Assembly: GCF_918741275.1 (NCBI RefSeq)
Contig: NZ_CAKKNA010000009.1
Span: forward strand, 62,001 to 126,000
DNA length: 64,000 nucleotides
Direction: 5' to 3'
Origin: Bacillus sp. CECT 9360
Lineage (GTDB): Bacteria > Bacillota > Bacilli > Bacillales > DSM-1321
Part shown: positions 28,381-40,500 of the stretch, piece by piece
Layout: each line of letters begins with the position of its first letter
How positions within the stretch are numbered: the stretch's first letter is position 1
Position numbers and translations under genes: made by a program
The notes under the pieces: model-generated
What the model saw: the letters and a program-made list of their open reading frames with translations, nothing else
The model's database searches: none
Told to the model about the DNA's origin: nothing

Positions 28381-29154
28381 ATGGAATTCTTAAGCTATAC
28401 AATTGAGAATGGGGTTGCTTTTGTTACCATTCAAAGACCGCCTGCAAATGCCCTATCTTCATCCATTATCAAAGAATTGTCGTCCCTGTTTGCCGAGATG
28501 GAAACGAATGAAGAGGTCAGGGTGGTTTTGCTGCACGGCGAAGGTAAATTCTTCTCCGCGGGAGCAGATATTAAGGAATTCACTACGGTTAGCAGCGGAG
28601 AGGGTTTTTCAAGCTTAGCAACTGATGGACAGAAAACGTTCGAAAAAATTGAAAACTACCCTAAACCGGTTATCGCCGCCATACACGGAGCTGCGTTAGG
28701 CGGAGGATTGGAACTTGCGATGGCTTGTCATATCCGGCTAGTGACTGAAAAAGCTAAACTTGGGCTTCCTGAATTGCAGCTGGGGCTCGTGCCTGGTTTT
28801 GCGGGGACACAGCGTCTCCCCCGTTATGTAGGAGCTGCAAAAGCAGCGGAAATGTTGTTTACCAGTGAACCGATTTCGGGTAAAGAGGCGGCAGAGTACG
28901 GGCTTGCCAACCATGCCTATGCAGAGGAAGAGTTAATGCCGAAGGCCAGGGAGCTGGCATTCAAGATTGCGAAAAAGAGTCCGATTGCCCTTAAAGCGGC
29001 TATTGAACTATTAAACTATTCGAAACACGAGAATTATTATAAAGGTGTACAGAAAGAAGCGGAAAGCTTCGGAACTGTATTTGTATCTGAAGATGCAAAA
29101 GAAGGAATCAGTGCCTTCATTGAAAAAAGAGAGCCTGTTTTTAAAGGAAAGTAA
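28381..29154 (+). CDS. fadB: Enoyl-CoA hydratase (short-chain crotonase family)
   Basis: The 257-residue protein has the crotonase fold with oxyanion-hole segments GKFFSAGADIKEF (about 59-71) and HGAALGGGLELAMACHI (about 102-118) and the catalytic glutamate region LPELQLGLVPGFAGTQRLPR. It hydrates trans-2-enoyl-CoA in beta-oxidation. Placement after fadR and before etfB matches the B. subtilis fadB locus. ATG at 28381 is preferred over 28360 because GAGAGGATG supplies the ribosome site. A GGGATGC/GCATCCC hairpin without a T-run lies between fadR and fadB (28298-28316). Confidence 0.92.
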   Translation: MEFLSYTIENGVAFVTIQRPPANALSSSIIKELSSLFAEMETNEEVRVVLLHGEGKFFSAGADIKEFTTVSSGEGFSSLATDGQKTFEKIENYPKPVIAAIHGAALGGGLELAMACHIRLVTEKAKLGLPELQLGLVPGFAGTQRLPRYVGAAKAAEMLFTSEPISGKEAAEYGLANHAYAEEELMPKARELAFKIAKKSPIALKAAIELLNYSKHENYYKGVQKEAESFGTVFVSEDAKEGISAFIEKREPVFKGK

Positions 29155-29282
29155 AAGCTCCTTATTAAAATTGTATAAACAGACTGCCTTGGTCGGTTCC
29201 TGGATGATCAGGAGACCTGAGTGCATTCTTTTATTAATAATTATCACAATCTTCAAAACCTAATATATCGGGAGGTACTATC

Positions 29283-30056
29283 GTGAATATTTATGTAATC
29301 TTGAAAAGAACCTTTGATACAGAAGAAAAAATTACTCTTTCAAATGGCAAAATCAATGAAGATGGAGCAGAATTTATCATTAATCCTTACGACGAGTACG
29401 CTGTCGAGGAAGCGATTCAAGTACGCGATGCTCAAGAAGGAGAAGTAACCGTTGTCACTGTCGGCAATGAAGAAGCCGAAAAGCAGTTGCGCACAGCTTT
29501 GGCAATGGGTGCTGATAAGGCGGTGTTGATCAACACCGAAGATGACATCGAGAATGGCGATCAATTTACGACAGCCAAAATATTAGCTGAGTATCTGAAA
29601 GATAAAGAAGCTGATCTCATTATAGGTGGAAACGTTGCGATTGACGGAGGTTCTGGACAAGTTGGCCCACGTGTTGCCGAAATCTTGAATATTCCTTATA
29701 TCACAACGATTACCAAGCTTGAAATAAACGGTGGGAATGTAAGCGTTACACGCGATGTTGAAGGAGACTCAGAAGTGATCGAAACTTCGCTTCCATTGCT
29801 TGTAACAGCCCAACAAGGGTTGAATGAGCCGCGCTATCCTTCTTTACCGGGAATCATGAAAGCGAAGAAGAAGCCGCTTGAGGAATTGGAATTGGATGAT
29901 TTAGATCTGGATGAAGATGATGTGGAAGCCAAAACAAAAACGCTTGAAGTTTTCCTTCCTCCTCAAAAAGAAGCAGGAAAAGTGCTAAGCGGTGAAATCA
30001 ACGAGCAAGTGTCCGAGCTTGTAAAATTACTTCGCACGGAAGCGAAAGTAATCTAA
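29283..30056 (+). CDS. etfB: Electron transfer flavoprotein beta subunit
   Basis: The 257-residue protein matches EtfB: NPYDEYAVEEAIQVRD near 37-52, an AMP-binding region (GADKAVLINTEDD, then GGNVAIDGGSGQVGPRVAE) and the loop ending TARYPSLPGIM-like as EPRYPSLPGIMKAKKKP. It pairs with EtfA to pass electrons from acyl-CoA dehydrogenases to the membrane quinone pool. TCGGGAGGTACTATC precedes the start. It shows normal length and no odd features. Confidence 0.95.
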   Translation: MNIYVILKRTFDTEEKITLSNGKINEDGAEFIINPYDEYAVEEAIQVRDAQEGEVTVVTVGNEEAEKQLRTALAMGADKAVLINTEDDIENGDQFTTAKILAEYLKDKEADLIIGGNVAIDGGSGQVGPRVAEILNIPYITTITKLEINGGNVSVTRDVEGDSEVIETSLPLLVTAQQGLNEPRYPSLPGIMKAKKKPLEELELDDLDLDEDDVEAKTKTLEVFLPPQKEAGKVLSGEINEQVSELVKLLRTEAKVI

Positions 30057-30139
30057 TTAACGTTGGAAAATGATAGCTGCATGAAGGGCAGCGTTTGTAT
30101 ATAACATGATATCTAAAAAATAAGCAGGAGGTTTTTATA

Positions 30140-31117
30140 ATGGCTAGAAAAGTTCTCGTATTGGGAGAAACACGTGACGGATCGCTAAGAAACGTATCAT
30201 TTGAAGCTATTGGAGCTGCCAAGCTTGCTGCTGAAGGCGGAGAAGTAGTAGGTGTGTTAGTGGGGGACACTGTCAGTGCATTTGGAAATGAATTAATTGC
30301 ATACGGCGCTGACCGGGTCATCACTGTTGAAGATGAAAAATTAAAGCAATATACTTCTGATGGATATTCCCAGGCATTGCTTGCTGTAATTGACGCAGAA
30401 AGCCCAGAAGGAATTTTCTTCGGCCATACATCGCTAGGAAAAGACCTTGCGCCAAGAATTGCGAGTAAACTAAATTCAGGTCTAGTATCAGACGTTACTT
30501 CCATTGAGGAAACAGGCGGAAACCTTGTATTTACTCGCCCGATTTATTCAGGGAAAGCATTTGAAAAGAAAATCGTGACAGAGGGCCTTGTGTTTGCGAC
30601 AATTCGTCCAAATAACATCGAGCCGCTTGCAAAAGACGAATCCCGTTCAGGCGATGTTTCTTCCTTATCAGTGGAAATCAAGGATCTGCGTACAATCATT
30701 AAAGATGTAGTCCGCAAAGCCAGCGTTGGTGTAGACCTTTCAGAAGCGAAAGTAATCATAGCGGGCGGTCGCGGCGTGAAGAGCGAAGAAGGCTTTGAAC
30801 CGTTAAAAGAACTTGCTCAAGTCCTTGGCGGAGCCGTAGGTGCTTCCCGTGGTGCGTGTGACGCTGACTATTGCGATTACTCTCTGCAAATCGGTCAGAC
30901 AGGTAAAGTCGTTACTCCTGATCTTTATATTGCGGCCGGTATCTCAGGTGCAATCCAGCATTTAGCGGGTATGTCCAACTCTAAAGTAATTGTTGCAATT
31001 AACAAAGACCCAGAAGCCAACATCTTCAAAGTTGCTGATTACGGAATCGTTGGAGACCTATTTGAAGTTATTCCGATGCTGACCGAAGAATTCAAGAAGC
31101 TTAAGGTTAACTCATAA
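30140..31117 (+). CDS. etfA: Electron transfer flavoprotein alpha subunit
   Basis: The 325-residue subunit binds FAD in its C-terminal domain, seen as VIIAGGRGVKSEEGFEPL, GGAVGASRGACDADYC (about 230-245), GQTGKVVTPDLYIAAGISGAIQH and NKDPEANIFKVADYGIVGDL. It works with EtfB as electron carrier for beta-oxidation. GCAGGAGG precedes the ATG. The 83-base gap after etfB shows no terminator, so the two are co-expressed. A hairpin follows the stop. Confidence 0.95.
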   Translation: MARKVLVLGETRDGSLRNVSFEAIGAAKLAAEGGEVVGVLVGDTVSAFGNELIAYGADRVITVEDEKLKQYTSDGYSQALLAVIDAESPEGIFFGHTSLGKDLAPRIASKLNSGLVSDVTSIEETGGNLVFTRPIYSGKAFEKKIVTEGLVFATIRPNNIEPLAKDESRSGDVSSLSVEIKDLRTIIKDVVRKASVGVDLSEAKVIIAGGRGVKSEEGFEPLKELAQVLGGAVGASRGACDADYCDYSLQIGQTGKVVTPDLYIAAGISGAIQHLAGMSNSKVIVAINKDPEANIFKVADYGIVGDLFEVIPMLTEEFKKLKVNS

Positions 31118-31122
31118 CAAAA

Positions 31123-31151
31123 AAGGCATTTGCCAGTGGCAAATGCCTTCA
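31123..31151 (+). terminator. Hairpin after etfA
   Basis: AAGGCATTTGCC and GGCAAATGCCTT form a 12-bp stem around AGT. The T-run after it is weak (CAGTTTAG). Confidence 0.65.
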
Positions 31152-31289
31152 GTTTAGACTGTATGGATAGTGAATATTCACGGTCCGTACAGGGTATGTT
31201 AGCAATGAGCAAATAAATAGCATGGTTGAAGATAACAATGATATACTGTGTGTAGTTTCAACTTAGTATTTTTTAGGGAGGCTATTATT

Positions 31290-31604
31290 ATGGCTATTGT
31301 AAATGCAACAGATCAATCCTTTACAACTGAAACAGGAGAAGGTCTTGTTCTTGCAGATTTTTGGGCTCCATGGTGCGGTCCTTGTAAAATGATTGCTCCC
31401 GTCCTTCAAGAACTAGATTCTGAAATGGGCGATAAAGTAAAGATTGTTAAAGTCGATGTTGATGAAAACCAGGAAACAGCTGGCAAATTCGGCGTTATGA
31501 GCATTCCTACACTTCTTCTTTTCAAAAATGGCGAAGTAGTGGATAAAGTTGTCGGCTTCCAGCCGAAAGAAGCTCTTGCTGAATTGGTTTCAAAACACGC
31601 TTAA
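31290..31604 (+). CDS. trxA: Thioredoxin
   Basis: The 104-residue protein is a standard thioredoxin with redox centre WCGPC at about 28-32 and the cis-proline region SIPTLLLF near 73. It reduces cytosolic disulfides with thioredoxin reductase. AGGGAGGC before the ATG at 31290 fixes the start; the frame opens 42 bases earlier. Length equals that of B. subtilis TrxA. It is monocistronic between two hairpins. Confidence 0.97.
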   Translation: MAIVNATDQSFTTETGEGLVLADFWAPWCGPCKMIAPVLQELDSEMGDKVKIVKVDVDENQETAGKFGVMSIPTLLLFKNGEVVDKVVGFQPKEALAELVSKHA

Positions 31605-31618
31605 GGAATATCCCAAAA

Positions 31619-31648
31619 AACTTCAAGCTTTATGCTTGAAGTTTTTTT
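31619..31648 (+). terminator. Rho-independent terminator of trxA
   Basis: ACTTCAAGC and GCTTGAAGT flank TTTAT, then TTTTTT. Confidence 0.9.
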
Positions 31649-31659
31649 GTGCGAACTAA

Positions 31660-31812
31660 GTATAACTTTTATAATTTTATAAATGTCTAACTACTTGGAA
31701 TTAATTCAGACTCAGGATTTATTATCCGAACTGAGGTATTTGTTATCCAAACTCAGATTTTATCAGAATTACTTTGTCCAAGGGACGCGGTCGATTTTCG
31801 ACGGAGTTAGCT
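31660..31812. repeat. Dispersed composite repeat, locus 1 (TTATTATCC-type units)
   Basis: It opens with GTATAACTTTTATAATTTTA, continues with tandem units like TTTATTATCCGAACTGAGG and TTTGTTATCCAAACTCAGA, and ends near GGGACGCGGTCGATTTTCG. The same order of parts recurs at 60942-61090. Confidence 0.65.
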
Positions 31813-32135
31813 GAAATTTTGACTTTGTAGCGAGACTGGATTTTTGTAGTCGGAATATTGATTTTGTAGCTAGTTTTCATCATTTAGTAGCGGGAATACC
31901 GACTTTTGTAGCCGGAAATTCATTTTTGTAGCGAGCCTGAATTTTTGTAGCCGGAATTCTTATTTTGTAGCGAGTTTGCATCATTTAGTAGCGAGAATAC
32001 AGTCTTTTGTAGCCGGAAATTCATTTTTGTAGCGAGCCTGGATTTTTGTAGCCGGAATATTGATTTTGTAGCGAGTTTGCATCATTTAGTAGCGAGAATG
32101 CAGACTTTTGTAGCCGGAATTTCATTTTTGTAGCG
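31813..32135. repeat. Higher-order tandem repeat, TTTTGTAGC units with 101-bp period
   Basis: Sixteen units of 19-21 bases share the core TTTTGTAGC(G/C)(A/G)G or TTTAGTAGCG. Five successive units form a 101-bp block: CTTTTGTAGCCGGAA starts at 31903, 32004 and 32105, exactly 101 apart. No open frame covers it and no gene is seen. Just over three blocks are present, the first more diverged. Confidence 0.9.
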
Positions 32136-32190
32136 AACCAGAACATCAATGATTCCAGGATTTGTTAAATAATAGAAATCTTATATTCAA

Positions 32191-32222
32191 AGGGATCCTG
32201 CCACATATATGACAGGATCCCT
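32191..32222. repeat. 10-bp perfect inverted repeat
   Basis: AGGGATCCTG and CAGGATCCCT face each other across 12 bases. No T-run follows. The rest of the stretch to 32325 shows nothing I can name. Confidence 0.55.
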
Positions 32223-32325
32223 ATACCGAATTACATCCTCTACAGGAGACCCAACGCGAGTAACGATAGGGAGATAACGGTCGGAAACGTTGTATCTTTC
32301 AGCGAACTTTTCTTTTCTGTGTATT

Positions 32326-32374
32326 ACGTCTCTGTCTTCGCCTTAAAAGGCTCGTCAATCGACGAGTTTTCTTT
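32326..32374 (+). repeat. 49-bp dispersed repeat with hairpin, copy B (before uvrC)
   Basis: It matches 15223-15271 before pheS at 48 of 49 positions, including the CTCGTC-AATC-GACGAG hairpin and the T-rich end, so it could act as a terminator. Confidence 0.75.
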
Positions 32375-32517
32375 TTGGCAGATAAGGAGACACTACCTTA
32401 TGAACCGCAACAAATGAAGGCATTCAAGCGCATTTTATAGTATATTTGAGTAGAGTATATTCACGGTTTGAATTTTTAATATAGATAATGGAGCTGATGG
32501 GAGATAGGGGGAAGTAC

Positions 32518-34290
32518 ATGAATCAGCACATCAAAGATAAATTGACATTATTACCTGATCAACCCGGCTGCTATATAATGAAGGACCGCCAGGGAACGAT
32601 CATTTACGTAGGAAAAGCTAAGATTTTAAAAAACCGGGTAAGATCCTATTTCACAGGCTCCCATGATGGTAAGACATTCAGGCTCGTCAATGAAATAGAG
32701 GATTTTGAATATATTGTGACTTCGTCGGACATGGAAGCGCTTATACTTGAGCTGAACCTGATTAAGAAGCACAGCCCGAAATACAATGTCATGCTTAAGG
32801 ACGATAAAACCTATCCATTCATCAAGCTCACGGCGGAACGCCATCCACGCTTGATCACGACAAGAAAAGTGAAGAAAGACCGCGGTAAGTATTTTGGACC
32901 ATATCCGAACGTTTTGGCGGCCAATGAAACGAAAAAGCTGCTTGACCGGATCTATCCTTTACGAAAATGCAATACACTCCCTGACCGCGTCTGCCTTTAT
33001 TACCATCTCGGACAATGCCTGGCACCTTGTGTTTATGAGGTCGAGGAACAAGAATATAAAAAAATGACCGATGACATCACCCGCTTTCTGAATGGTGGCT
33101 ATAAGGATGTCAAAAAAGAATTGACGGAGAAAATGTATGCAGCGGCTGAAGAAATGGACTTTGAAAGAGCCAAAGAATTCCGCGACAAAATCACCAGTAT
33201 TGAAGTGACGATGGAAAAGCAAAAAATGATGACTAATGATTTTACGGACAGGGATGTATTCGGATTTGCGTTTGATAAGGGATGGATGTGTGTACAGGTC
33301 TTTTTTATCAGGCAGGGGAAATTGATCGAGCGTGATGTTTCCTTATTTCCGATCTACGATGAACCTGAGCAGGAACTCCTGACCTATTTAGGCCAATTTT
33401 ATTCAATGGTCAACCACTTCAAGCCGAAGGAGATTCTTCTACCAGAATCGATTGATGCGGGACTTGCTGAAGGGTTGCTGCAGGTAAAAATCATACATCC
33501 GAAAATAGGCCAGAAAAAGGAACTGTTAAAACTGGCGAACAAAAATGCCAGCATCGCCCTTCAAGAAAAATTCGCCCTCATCGAACGCGATGAAGATCGG
33601 ACCATCAAAGCTGTGGAAAGCCTTGGTCAACAACTCGGGATTTATACCCCGCATCGGATCGAAGCGTTTGATAATTCGAATATCCAGGGAACGAATCCGG
33701 TATCCGCTCTTGTCGTTTTCATCGACGGAAAATCGGATAAGCGGGAATACCGTAAATATAATATAAAATCTGTACAGGGCCCTGATGATTATGAATCGAT
33801 GCGCGAGGTCGTTAGAAGAAGGTATACCAGGGTATTGAAAGAAGGCCTTCCGTTGCCCGATCTCATTATTATTGACGGAGGCAAAGGACATGTCGAAGGG
33901 GTCAGGGACATTCTTGAAAACGAGCTTGGACTCGATATCCCGCTTGCGGGCCTTGTAAAGGATGAGAAACACCGGACATCCGAGCTGTTGATCGGCAATC
34001 CGCTTGAAATAGTTCCGCTTGACAGGAGGAGCCAGGAATTTTATTTGCTCCAAAGAATCCAGGATGAAGTGCATCGTTTCGCGATTACATTTCATCGCCA
34101 AATCCGTGGGAAGAATGCTTTTCAATCCCTTCTCGATGATATTGAGGGAGTTGGGGAAAAGCGCAGGAAACAATTGCTGAAGTATTTCGGTTCTGTTAAA
34201 AAAATGAAAGAAGCAAGCGTGGAAGAGGTTATCCAGGCGGGCATACCAAAGAAAGTAGCAGAGGAAATTGTAAGAAGATTGCAGGAATGA
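32518..34290 (+). CDS. uvrC: UvrABC excinuclease subunit C
   Basis: The 590-residue subunit makes both incisions in nucleotide excision repair. It shows the GIY-YIG nuclease (about 14-90: GCYIMKD, then [18 protein letters not shown]), a cysteine-containing stretch ([19 protein letters not shown]), the UVR UvrB-contact domain (about 197-232), the RNase H-like second nuclease (about 375-530, [16 protein letters not shown] and IIDGGKGH) and a C-terminal double helix-hairpin-helix ([17 protein letters not shown]). ATG at 32518 is preferred over 32488 because AGGGGGAA precedes it and relatives start MNxxIKxKL. Length fits the family. Confidence 0.96.
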   Translation: MNQHIKDKLTLLPDQPGCYIMKDRQGTIIYVGKAKILKNRVRSYFTGSHDGKTFRLVNEIEDFEYIVTSSDMEALILELNLIKKHSPKYNVMLKDDKTYPFIKLTAERHPRLITTRKVKKDRGKYFGPYPNVLAANETKKLLDRIYPLRKCNTLPDRVCLYYHLGQCLAPCVYEVEEQEYKKMTDDITRFLNGGYKDVKKELTEKMYAAAEEMDFERAKEFRDKITSIEVTMEKQKMMTNDFTDRDVFGFAFDKGWMCVQVFFIRQGKLIERDVSLFPIYDEPEQELLTYLGQFYSMVNHFKPKEILLPESIDAGLAEGLLQVKIIHPKIGQKKELLKLANKNASIALQEKFALIERDEDRTIKAVESLGQQLGIYTPHRIEAFDNSNIQGTNPVSALVVFIDGKSDKREYRKYNIKSVQGPDDYESMREVVRRRYTRVLKEGLPLPDLIIIDGGKGHVEGVRDILENELGLDIPLAGLVKDEKHRTSELLIGNPLEIVPLDRRSQEFYLLQRIQDEVHRFAITFHRQIRGKNAFQSLLDDIEGVGEKRRKQLLKYFGSVKKMKEASVEEVIQAGIPKKVAEEIVRRLQE

Positions 34291-34292
34291 TA

Positions 34293-34321
34293 TTGCTCCT
34301 ACACTGTTCCTATGCTATAAT
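34293..34321 (+). promoter_or_regulatory. Sigma-A promoter of lysC
   Basis: TTGCTC (34293-34298), a 17-base spacer and TATAAT (34316-34321) stand about 40 bases upstream of the lysine riboswitch. Confidence 0.65.
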
Positions 34322-34357
34322 CAATACTAATTTCATAACATTAAAACTTTACTGTTT

Positions 34358-34540
34358 TAAAGTGCTGATAGAGGTGCGAGATTCATTAGTAAGAACTTGG
34401 AGAAGTATGAGCTTCTTTGATGGGTTCTGAAAGGGGAAATCGCCGAAGCCAGACAGGACTCATACCTGTTTGCAGGCTGGTCTGCCATTGAATAAATGGC
34501 AGATTGTCAAGATTTTTTCTTGGGGAGCTATCTCACTGTG
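34358..34540 (+). ncRNA. Lysine riboswitch (L box)
   Basis: Conserved pieces occur in order: AGAGGTGCGAGATTCATTAGT, GATGGGTTCTGAAAGGGGAA, ATCGCCGAAGC, a variable P5-like hairpin and GGGGAGCTATCTC. This is the L-box lysine aptamer. With the following terminator it should shut lysC off when lysine is plentiful. Confidence 0.95.
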
Positions 34541-37500
34541 TCCAGCGTAATACGTTCTTACGTTCATCACAGCAATGAGATATTTCTCATTGCTTTTTTT
34601 ATTTCAAAAATCAGAGAGGGTGCAGCATGGTGGGATTGATCGTTCAGAAGTTTGGCGGCACGTCAGTGGGAGATATTGAAAGAATACATAATGTCGCCAC
34701 AAGAGTCATTGAAGAAGTGGAGCAGGGCAATGAAGTAGTGGTTGCTGTGTCGGCAATGGGTAAGACAACAGATAAATTAGTGGAAATGGCGAAGGAAATC
34801 TCTTCTGCTCCGAGTAAACGGGAAATGGATATGCTGCTGACGACAGGTGAGCAGGTTACGATCGGCCTGCTCACAATGGCATTACTGCAAAAAGGCCATG
34901 AAGCCATTTCCTTCACCGGGTGGCAGGCAGGAATCAAGACAGAACCTGTTCACGGGAATGCAAGAATCATGGATATTGACACTTCAAGGATAAAAAAACA
35001 GCTTGAGCTTGGAAAGATTGTGGTTGTCGCCGGCTTTCAGGGGATGACAGAAAGTGGAGAAATCGCTACATTGGGCAGAGGTGGATCAGATACGACCGCT
35101 GTCGCTCTTGCGGCAGCGTTAAATGCCGACCGTTGTGATATATATACAGATGTGACGGGTGTGTTTACAACCGACCCACGCTATATCAAAGATGCCAGAA
35201 AGCTTCAATCTGTCTCATATGATGAGATGCTAGAGTTAGCCAATTTAGGGGCGGGAGTTCTGCATCCAAGGGCTGTAGAATTTGCGAAAAACTATCAAAT
35301 CCCGCTTGAAGTGCGCTCAAGCATTGAAAAAGAAACGGGCACGTTAATCGAGGAGGAAGCAACGATGGAACAAAACCTAATTGTCAGGGGCATTGCGTTT
35401 GAGGATGGAATTACCAGGGTAACGATCTTCGGGCTACCGAGTACTCGCGGTACTTTGTCTGGTATTTTTACGTTACTTGCTAAAAATCATATAAATGTAG
35501 ATATCATTATCCAGAGCATCACGGAAGAACAAACTACTAACCTATCTTTTTCAATTAAAACGGTTGACCTTGAAGATACACTGAATGTCCTCGAAAAGAG
35601 CAAGGAGACTCTTGGATTTGACAGAGTGGAAACGGAAAGCGGGCTTGCGAAGGTGTCCATTGTAGGATCCGGGATGGTATCCAATCCGGGAGTTGCGGCA
35701 GAAATGTTTGAAGTATTGGCTGATTCAGGGATGCAAATAAGGATGGTGAGCACCTCTGAAATCAAGGTCTCAACGGTGATTAACGCGGGGCATATGGTTA
35801 AAGCGGTAGAAGCATTGCACGTCGCTTTTAAACTTGACGAAAGGGCAGCTGTCAAAGCATAAGGCAGTCTAACGGCCGGCCCCACACAACTAATCGCAAT
35901 TAATAAGTTGTGAAGGGGTCTGGCATTGATAAACATGTATTAAACGTATGAGTCCCTTTTATCCCATTTAACAGTAAAGATTACTTTTTTAGCACGACGC
36001 TTAGGCTCTTCTATGGCTTCTGTAATAAATTTCTTTTTAAGGCTAATTTGTTCTGCGAGAAATCCCGCTTCAAGCTGGAAGTGGCAATGTTCATCTACAT
36101 CAAAACGTCTGGCAACAGTATCACCGGTCAGGACTAGCTCCATTTCATCTTTTGATTCTTTCAATACCTCAAGATGACCCCAGCCGGCACTCTGAAAGAA
36201 AGCAATGATTTCATTTTTTTCAGTAAGAGGAAATCTTCTCGCCATTCTTTTCCCAGCCCAATAGAGGATTTGTGGGGAATCCTTGCCGAGGATGTCATTC
36301 AGTAAAATTTCTCTCACTAGTTCATAGCCGAATGCGGGGAATTGGGATTGGTCATTTTCTTTTCTCTCTAGTAGTAAATCAGTAGTATCTTTTTTCATCG
36401 CTGTCCCCTTTCTCTGTACCTACATTATATACTTTTTTTGTAGGTTATCAGTATTTTTTTAATAAGATTATAGATATTTTAAAAATCACGATACATTATA
36501 GTAAAATATCTATAAATATAGTTAGGAAAAAAAGAGAAGGAAAGGCATTATTCTTTAACTTTAAATATTTTAAATATTTCTATTTTGGAAAAAGATTTGT
36601 GTATCCGTTTTCTTGACGCGTCTAAAAGTGAAGAGTAAAATGGACATGTCACATAATTGTAAGAAATGTAGAATCATATTTTTCTTTCAATTAAACAAAC
36701 AGTAAATGAAATGTGATTTAACAGAAAGATGATGTAATTATTTAAGGGGGGGCACTTTGTGGCAGGAAATCGTGAGTTTGCCAATCGCAGACTGCATTCT
36801 TTACTGGGGGTTATTCCAGTTGGTCTGTTTTTGATCCAGCATCTGTTTGTCAACAGCTTCGCAACAAGAGGAGAAGAGGCGTTTAACAGCGCATCTGATT
36901 TTATGGGTGGGTTGCCAGCCCGTATCTGGCTTGAGATTTTTATTATTTATTTACCGTTAGCGTATCATGCTATTTACGGTGTCTATATCGCCTTTACAGC
37001 GAAAAATAATGTTGGCAGATATGGATATTTCCGAAACTGGATGTTCATGCTCCAGCGTGTGACTGGTATCATAACATTTATTTTTGTAGTGTGGCATGTT
37101 TGGGAAACAAGAGTCCAAGCAGCATTTGGGGCTCATGTGGACTTTAATATGATGGAGAGTATCCTTTCCAGCCCGTTTATGCTGGCGTTCTACATCATCG
37201 GTGTCATTTCCACCACATTCCATTTTGCAAATGGGTTATGGTCATTCGCAGTAAGTTGGGGAATTACAGTTTCTCCGAAGTCACAAAGAATCTCTACATA
37301 TGTAACAATAGCAGTCTTTGCTGTGCTTTCTTATGTGGGAGTTAGCGCTATTCTAGCATTCGTTTAATGAAATAATAGAGATGATATTTTTCAAAGCTTG
37401 CGAAAGCTTTGAGATTGGATTAAGAGGGAGTGAGCAAGGTTGAGTAAAGGTAAAATTATCGTCGTCGGCGGTGGTTTGGCCGGCTTAATGGCTACCATCA

Positions 37501-40500
37501 AAGTCGCAGAGGCTGGACAACAGGTTGATTTATTTTCATTGGTTCCGGTAAAACGTTCTCACTCTGTTTGTGCTCAGGGCGGAATTAACGGAGCGGTTAA
37601 TACAAAAGGTGAAGGCGATTCACCTTATATCCACTTTGATGATACGATTTATGGAGGAGACTTCCTCGCTAACCAGCCTCCTGTTCAGGCAATGTGCGAG
37701 GCGGCACCATCCATTATTCATATGTTTGACCGTATGGGGGTTATGTTCAACCGTACACCGGAAGGTCTGCTTGATTTCCGCCGCTTTGGGGGAACCCAGC
37801 ATCACCGTACAGCATTTGCCGGAGCAACAACAGGACAGCAGCTCTTATACGCATTGGACGAGCAAGTCCGCCGTTATGAAGTAGCAGGGCTTGTAACGAA
37901 ATACGAAGGCTGGGAATTCCTTGGCTCTGTCATCGATGATGAAGAGATTTGCCGCGGGATCGTTGGACAAAACTTGACTTCCATGGAAATTAAATCCTTC
38001 CCTGGCGACGCCGTGATCATGGCAAGCGGCGGACCTGGAATCATTTTCGGGAAATCGACGAATTCCATCATTAACACAGGTTCAGCAGCATCCATCGTTT
38101 ATCAGCAAGGGGTCCACTATGCGAACGGTGAATTCATCCAAATCCATCCGACTGCACTGCCTGGCGACGACAAACTCCGCTTAATGAGTGAATCTGCCCG
38201 TGGTGAAGGTGGACGTGTCTGGACATATAAAGACGGGAAGCCATGGTACTTCCTTGAAGAGAAATATCCAGCGTACGGTAATCTTGTACCGCGTGATATC
38301 GCTACACGTGAAATTTTCGATGTTTGCGTAAGCCAAAAGCTTGGCATCAATGGCGAAAACATGGTTTACCTTGACCTTTCCCATAAAGATCCGAAAGAGC
38401 TTGATATTAAGCTTGGCGGCATTATTGAAATCTATGAAAAATTCATGGGTGATGATCCTCGCAAAGTTCCTATGAAAATCTTCCCTGCTGTTCACTATTC
38501 AATGGGCGGTCTTTGGGTAGATTATGACCAGATGACCAATATCAAAGGGTTATTTGCAGCCGGTGAAGCTGATTACTCTCAGCACGGTGCAAACCGTTTA
38601 GGCGCTAATTCGCTTCTTTCCGCTATATACGGCGGTATGGTGGCTGGACCTAATGCTGTTAAGTATATTAATGGCTTGGAGAAAACCTCGGATGCAGTTT
38701 CTTCAACTGTTTATGACAATCACGCAAAACAGCAAGAAGAAAAGTGGAATCACATCATGAACTTGAATGGTACAGAAAATGCGTACGTTCTCCACAAAGA
38801 ATTAGGAGAATGGATGACAGATAACGTGACGGTAGTGCGTTATAATGACAAGCTGCTTAAAACAGATCAGAAAATCCAGGAGCTTTTGGAGCGTTATCAA
38901 AACATTAATATTAACGATACGGCTAAGTGGAGCAATCAGGGAGCGACCTTCACGAGACAGCTTCAAAATATGCTTCAACTGGCACGAGTAATTACAATTG
39001 GTGCTTATAACCGTAACGAAAGCCGCGGAGCTCACTATAAACCGGAATTCCCGGACCGTAATGATGAAGAGTTCATGAAGACTACGATGGCTACGTTTAC
39101 AGGACACAACTCTGCACCTTCGTTCCACTACGAAGAGATTGATGTATCACTTATTGAACCTCGTAAACGTGATTATTCAAAGAAAAAGGGGGAGTAAGGA
39201 ATGGCTGAGACTATGACTAAAACAGTACGTTTTGTAATTTCACGGCAAGATACACCTGAGTCAGCCCCTTATACAGAGGAATTCGAGTTAGCATACCGTC
39301 CAAATATGAATGTTATTTCAGCGTTGATGGAAATTCGCCGTAACCCTGTTACTGTAAATGGACAGGAAACAACGCCAATTACATGGGATATGAACTGTTT
39401 GGAAGAAGTCTGCGGCGCTTGCTCCATGGTCATTAACGGGAAGCCAAGACAATCATGTACAGCGCTAGTCGACAAATTGGAGCAGCCAATCCGGCTTGAG
39501 CCAATGCGTACATTCCCTGTGGTCCGTGACCTTCAGGTAGATCGCAGCCGGATGTTCGATTCATTAAAGAAAGTAAAAGCCTGGATCCCGATCGACGGCA
39601 CATACAATCTTGGACCAGGACCTCGTATGCCGGAAGGAAAGCGTCAATGGGCATATGAATTGTCCAAATGCATGACTTGCGGTGTTTGTCTAGAAGCTTG
39701 TCCGAACGTTAACAGCGATTCTGATTTCATCGGACCTGCTCCACTTTCACAGGTGCGTCTATTCAATGCCCATCCTACTGGGGAAATGAACAAGGCAGAA
39801 CGCTTGAACACAATCATGGGTGATGGAGGACTGGCCAACTGCGGGAATTCCCAAAACTGTGTGCAGTCTTGCCCGAAAGGCATTCCATTGACAACATCGA
39901 TCGCAGCACTAAACCGTGACACCACACTTCAATCCTTCCGTAACTTCTTCGGAAGCGACCAAGTGTAAAAAAAAGAGCCGCCTACTAGAGGATTTTACTC
40001 TGGTAGGCGGTTTTTTTGTTTTTGGCTCTGTTAAATTCCATTGTTGATTTTCAAATGGTCATGGAATCTACTCGCTTTCCGCGGACGAACTGGCAAGCCT
40101 CCTCACTCGTACCTCGCTGCGGGGTCTTGCCAGCCCGTTTTTCCGCAGGAGTCTCGCAGATTCCCTTCCCAAAAACAACATTATCGTTTAACAGAGCCTT
40201 GTTTTTAATAGAAGATACGCACATATTTGTGATTTGAACTGACGGTTTTATTATCCAAACTAGAAATTTATTATCCGAACCAGCAATTCATTATCCAAAT
40301 CCTTTTTAAGCAGTGACAGGTGTACCAACAAGAAGTTATAGATACATAGTCATTATCTCAGCGTAGGAATAATGTATCATTTTTGTCGCTTTACAATTTT
40401 TCTACCAAAATCTTATATTTTTTCAACGAAAACGTATTATAGTTAGATTTGTCAAAATATCGCAAATAAGCTGATATTTTACACGTCAAAGGAAAAACTA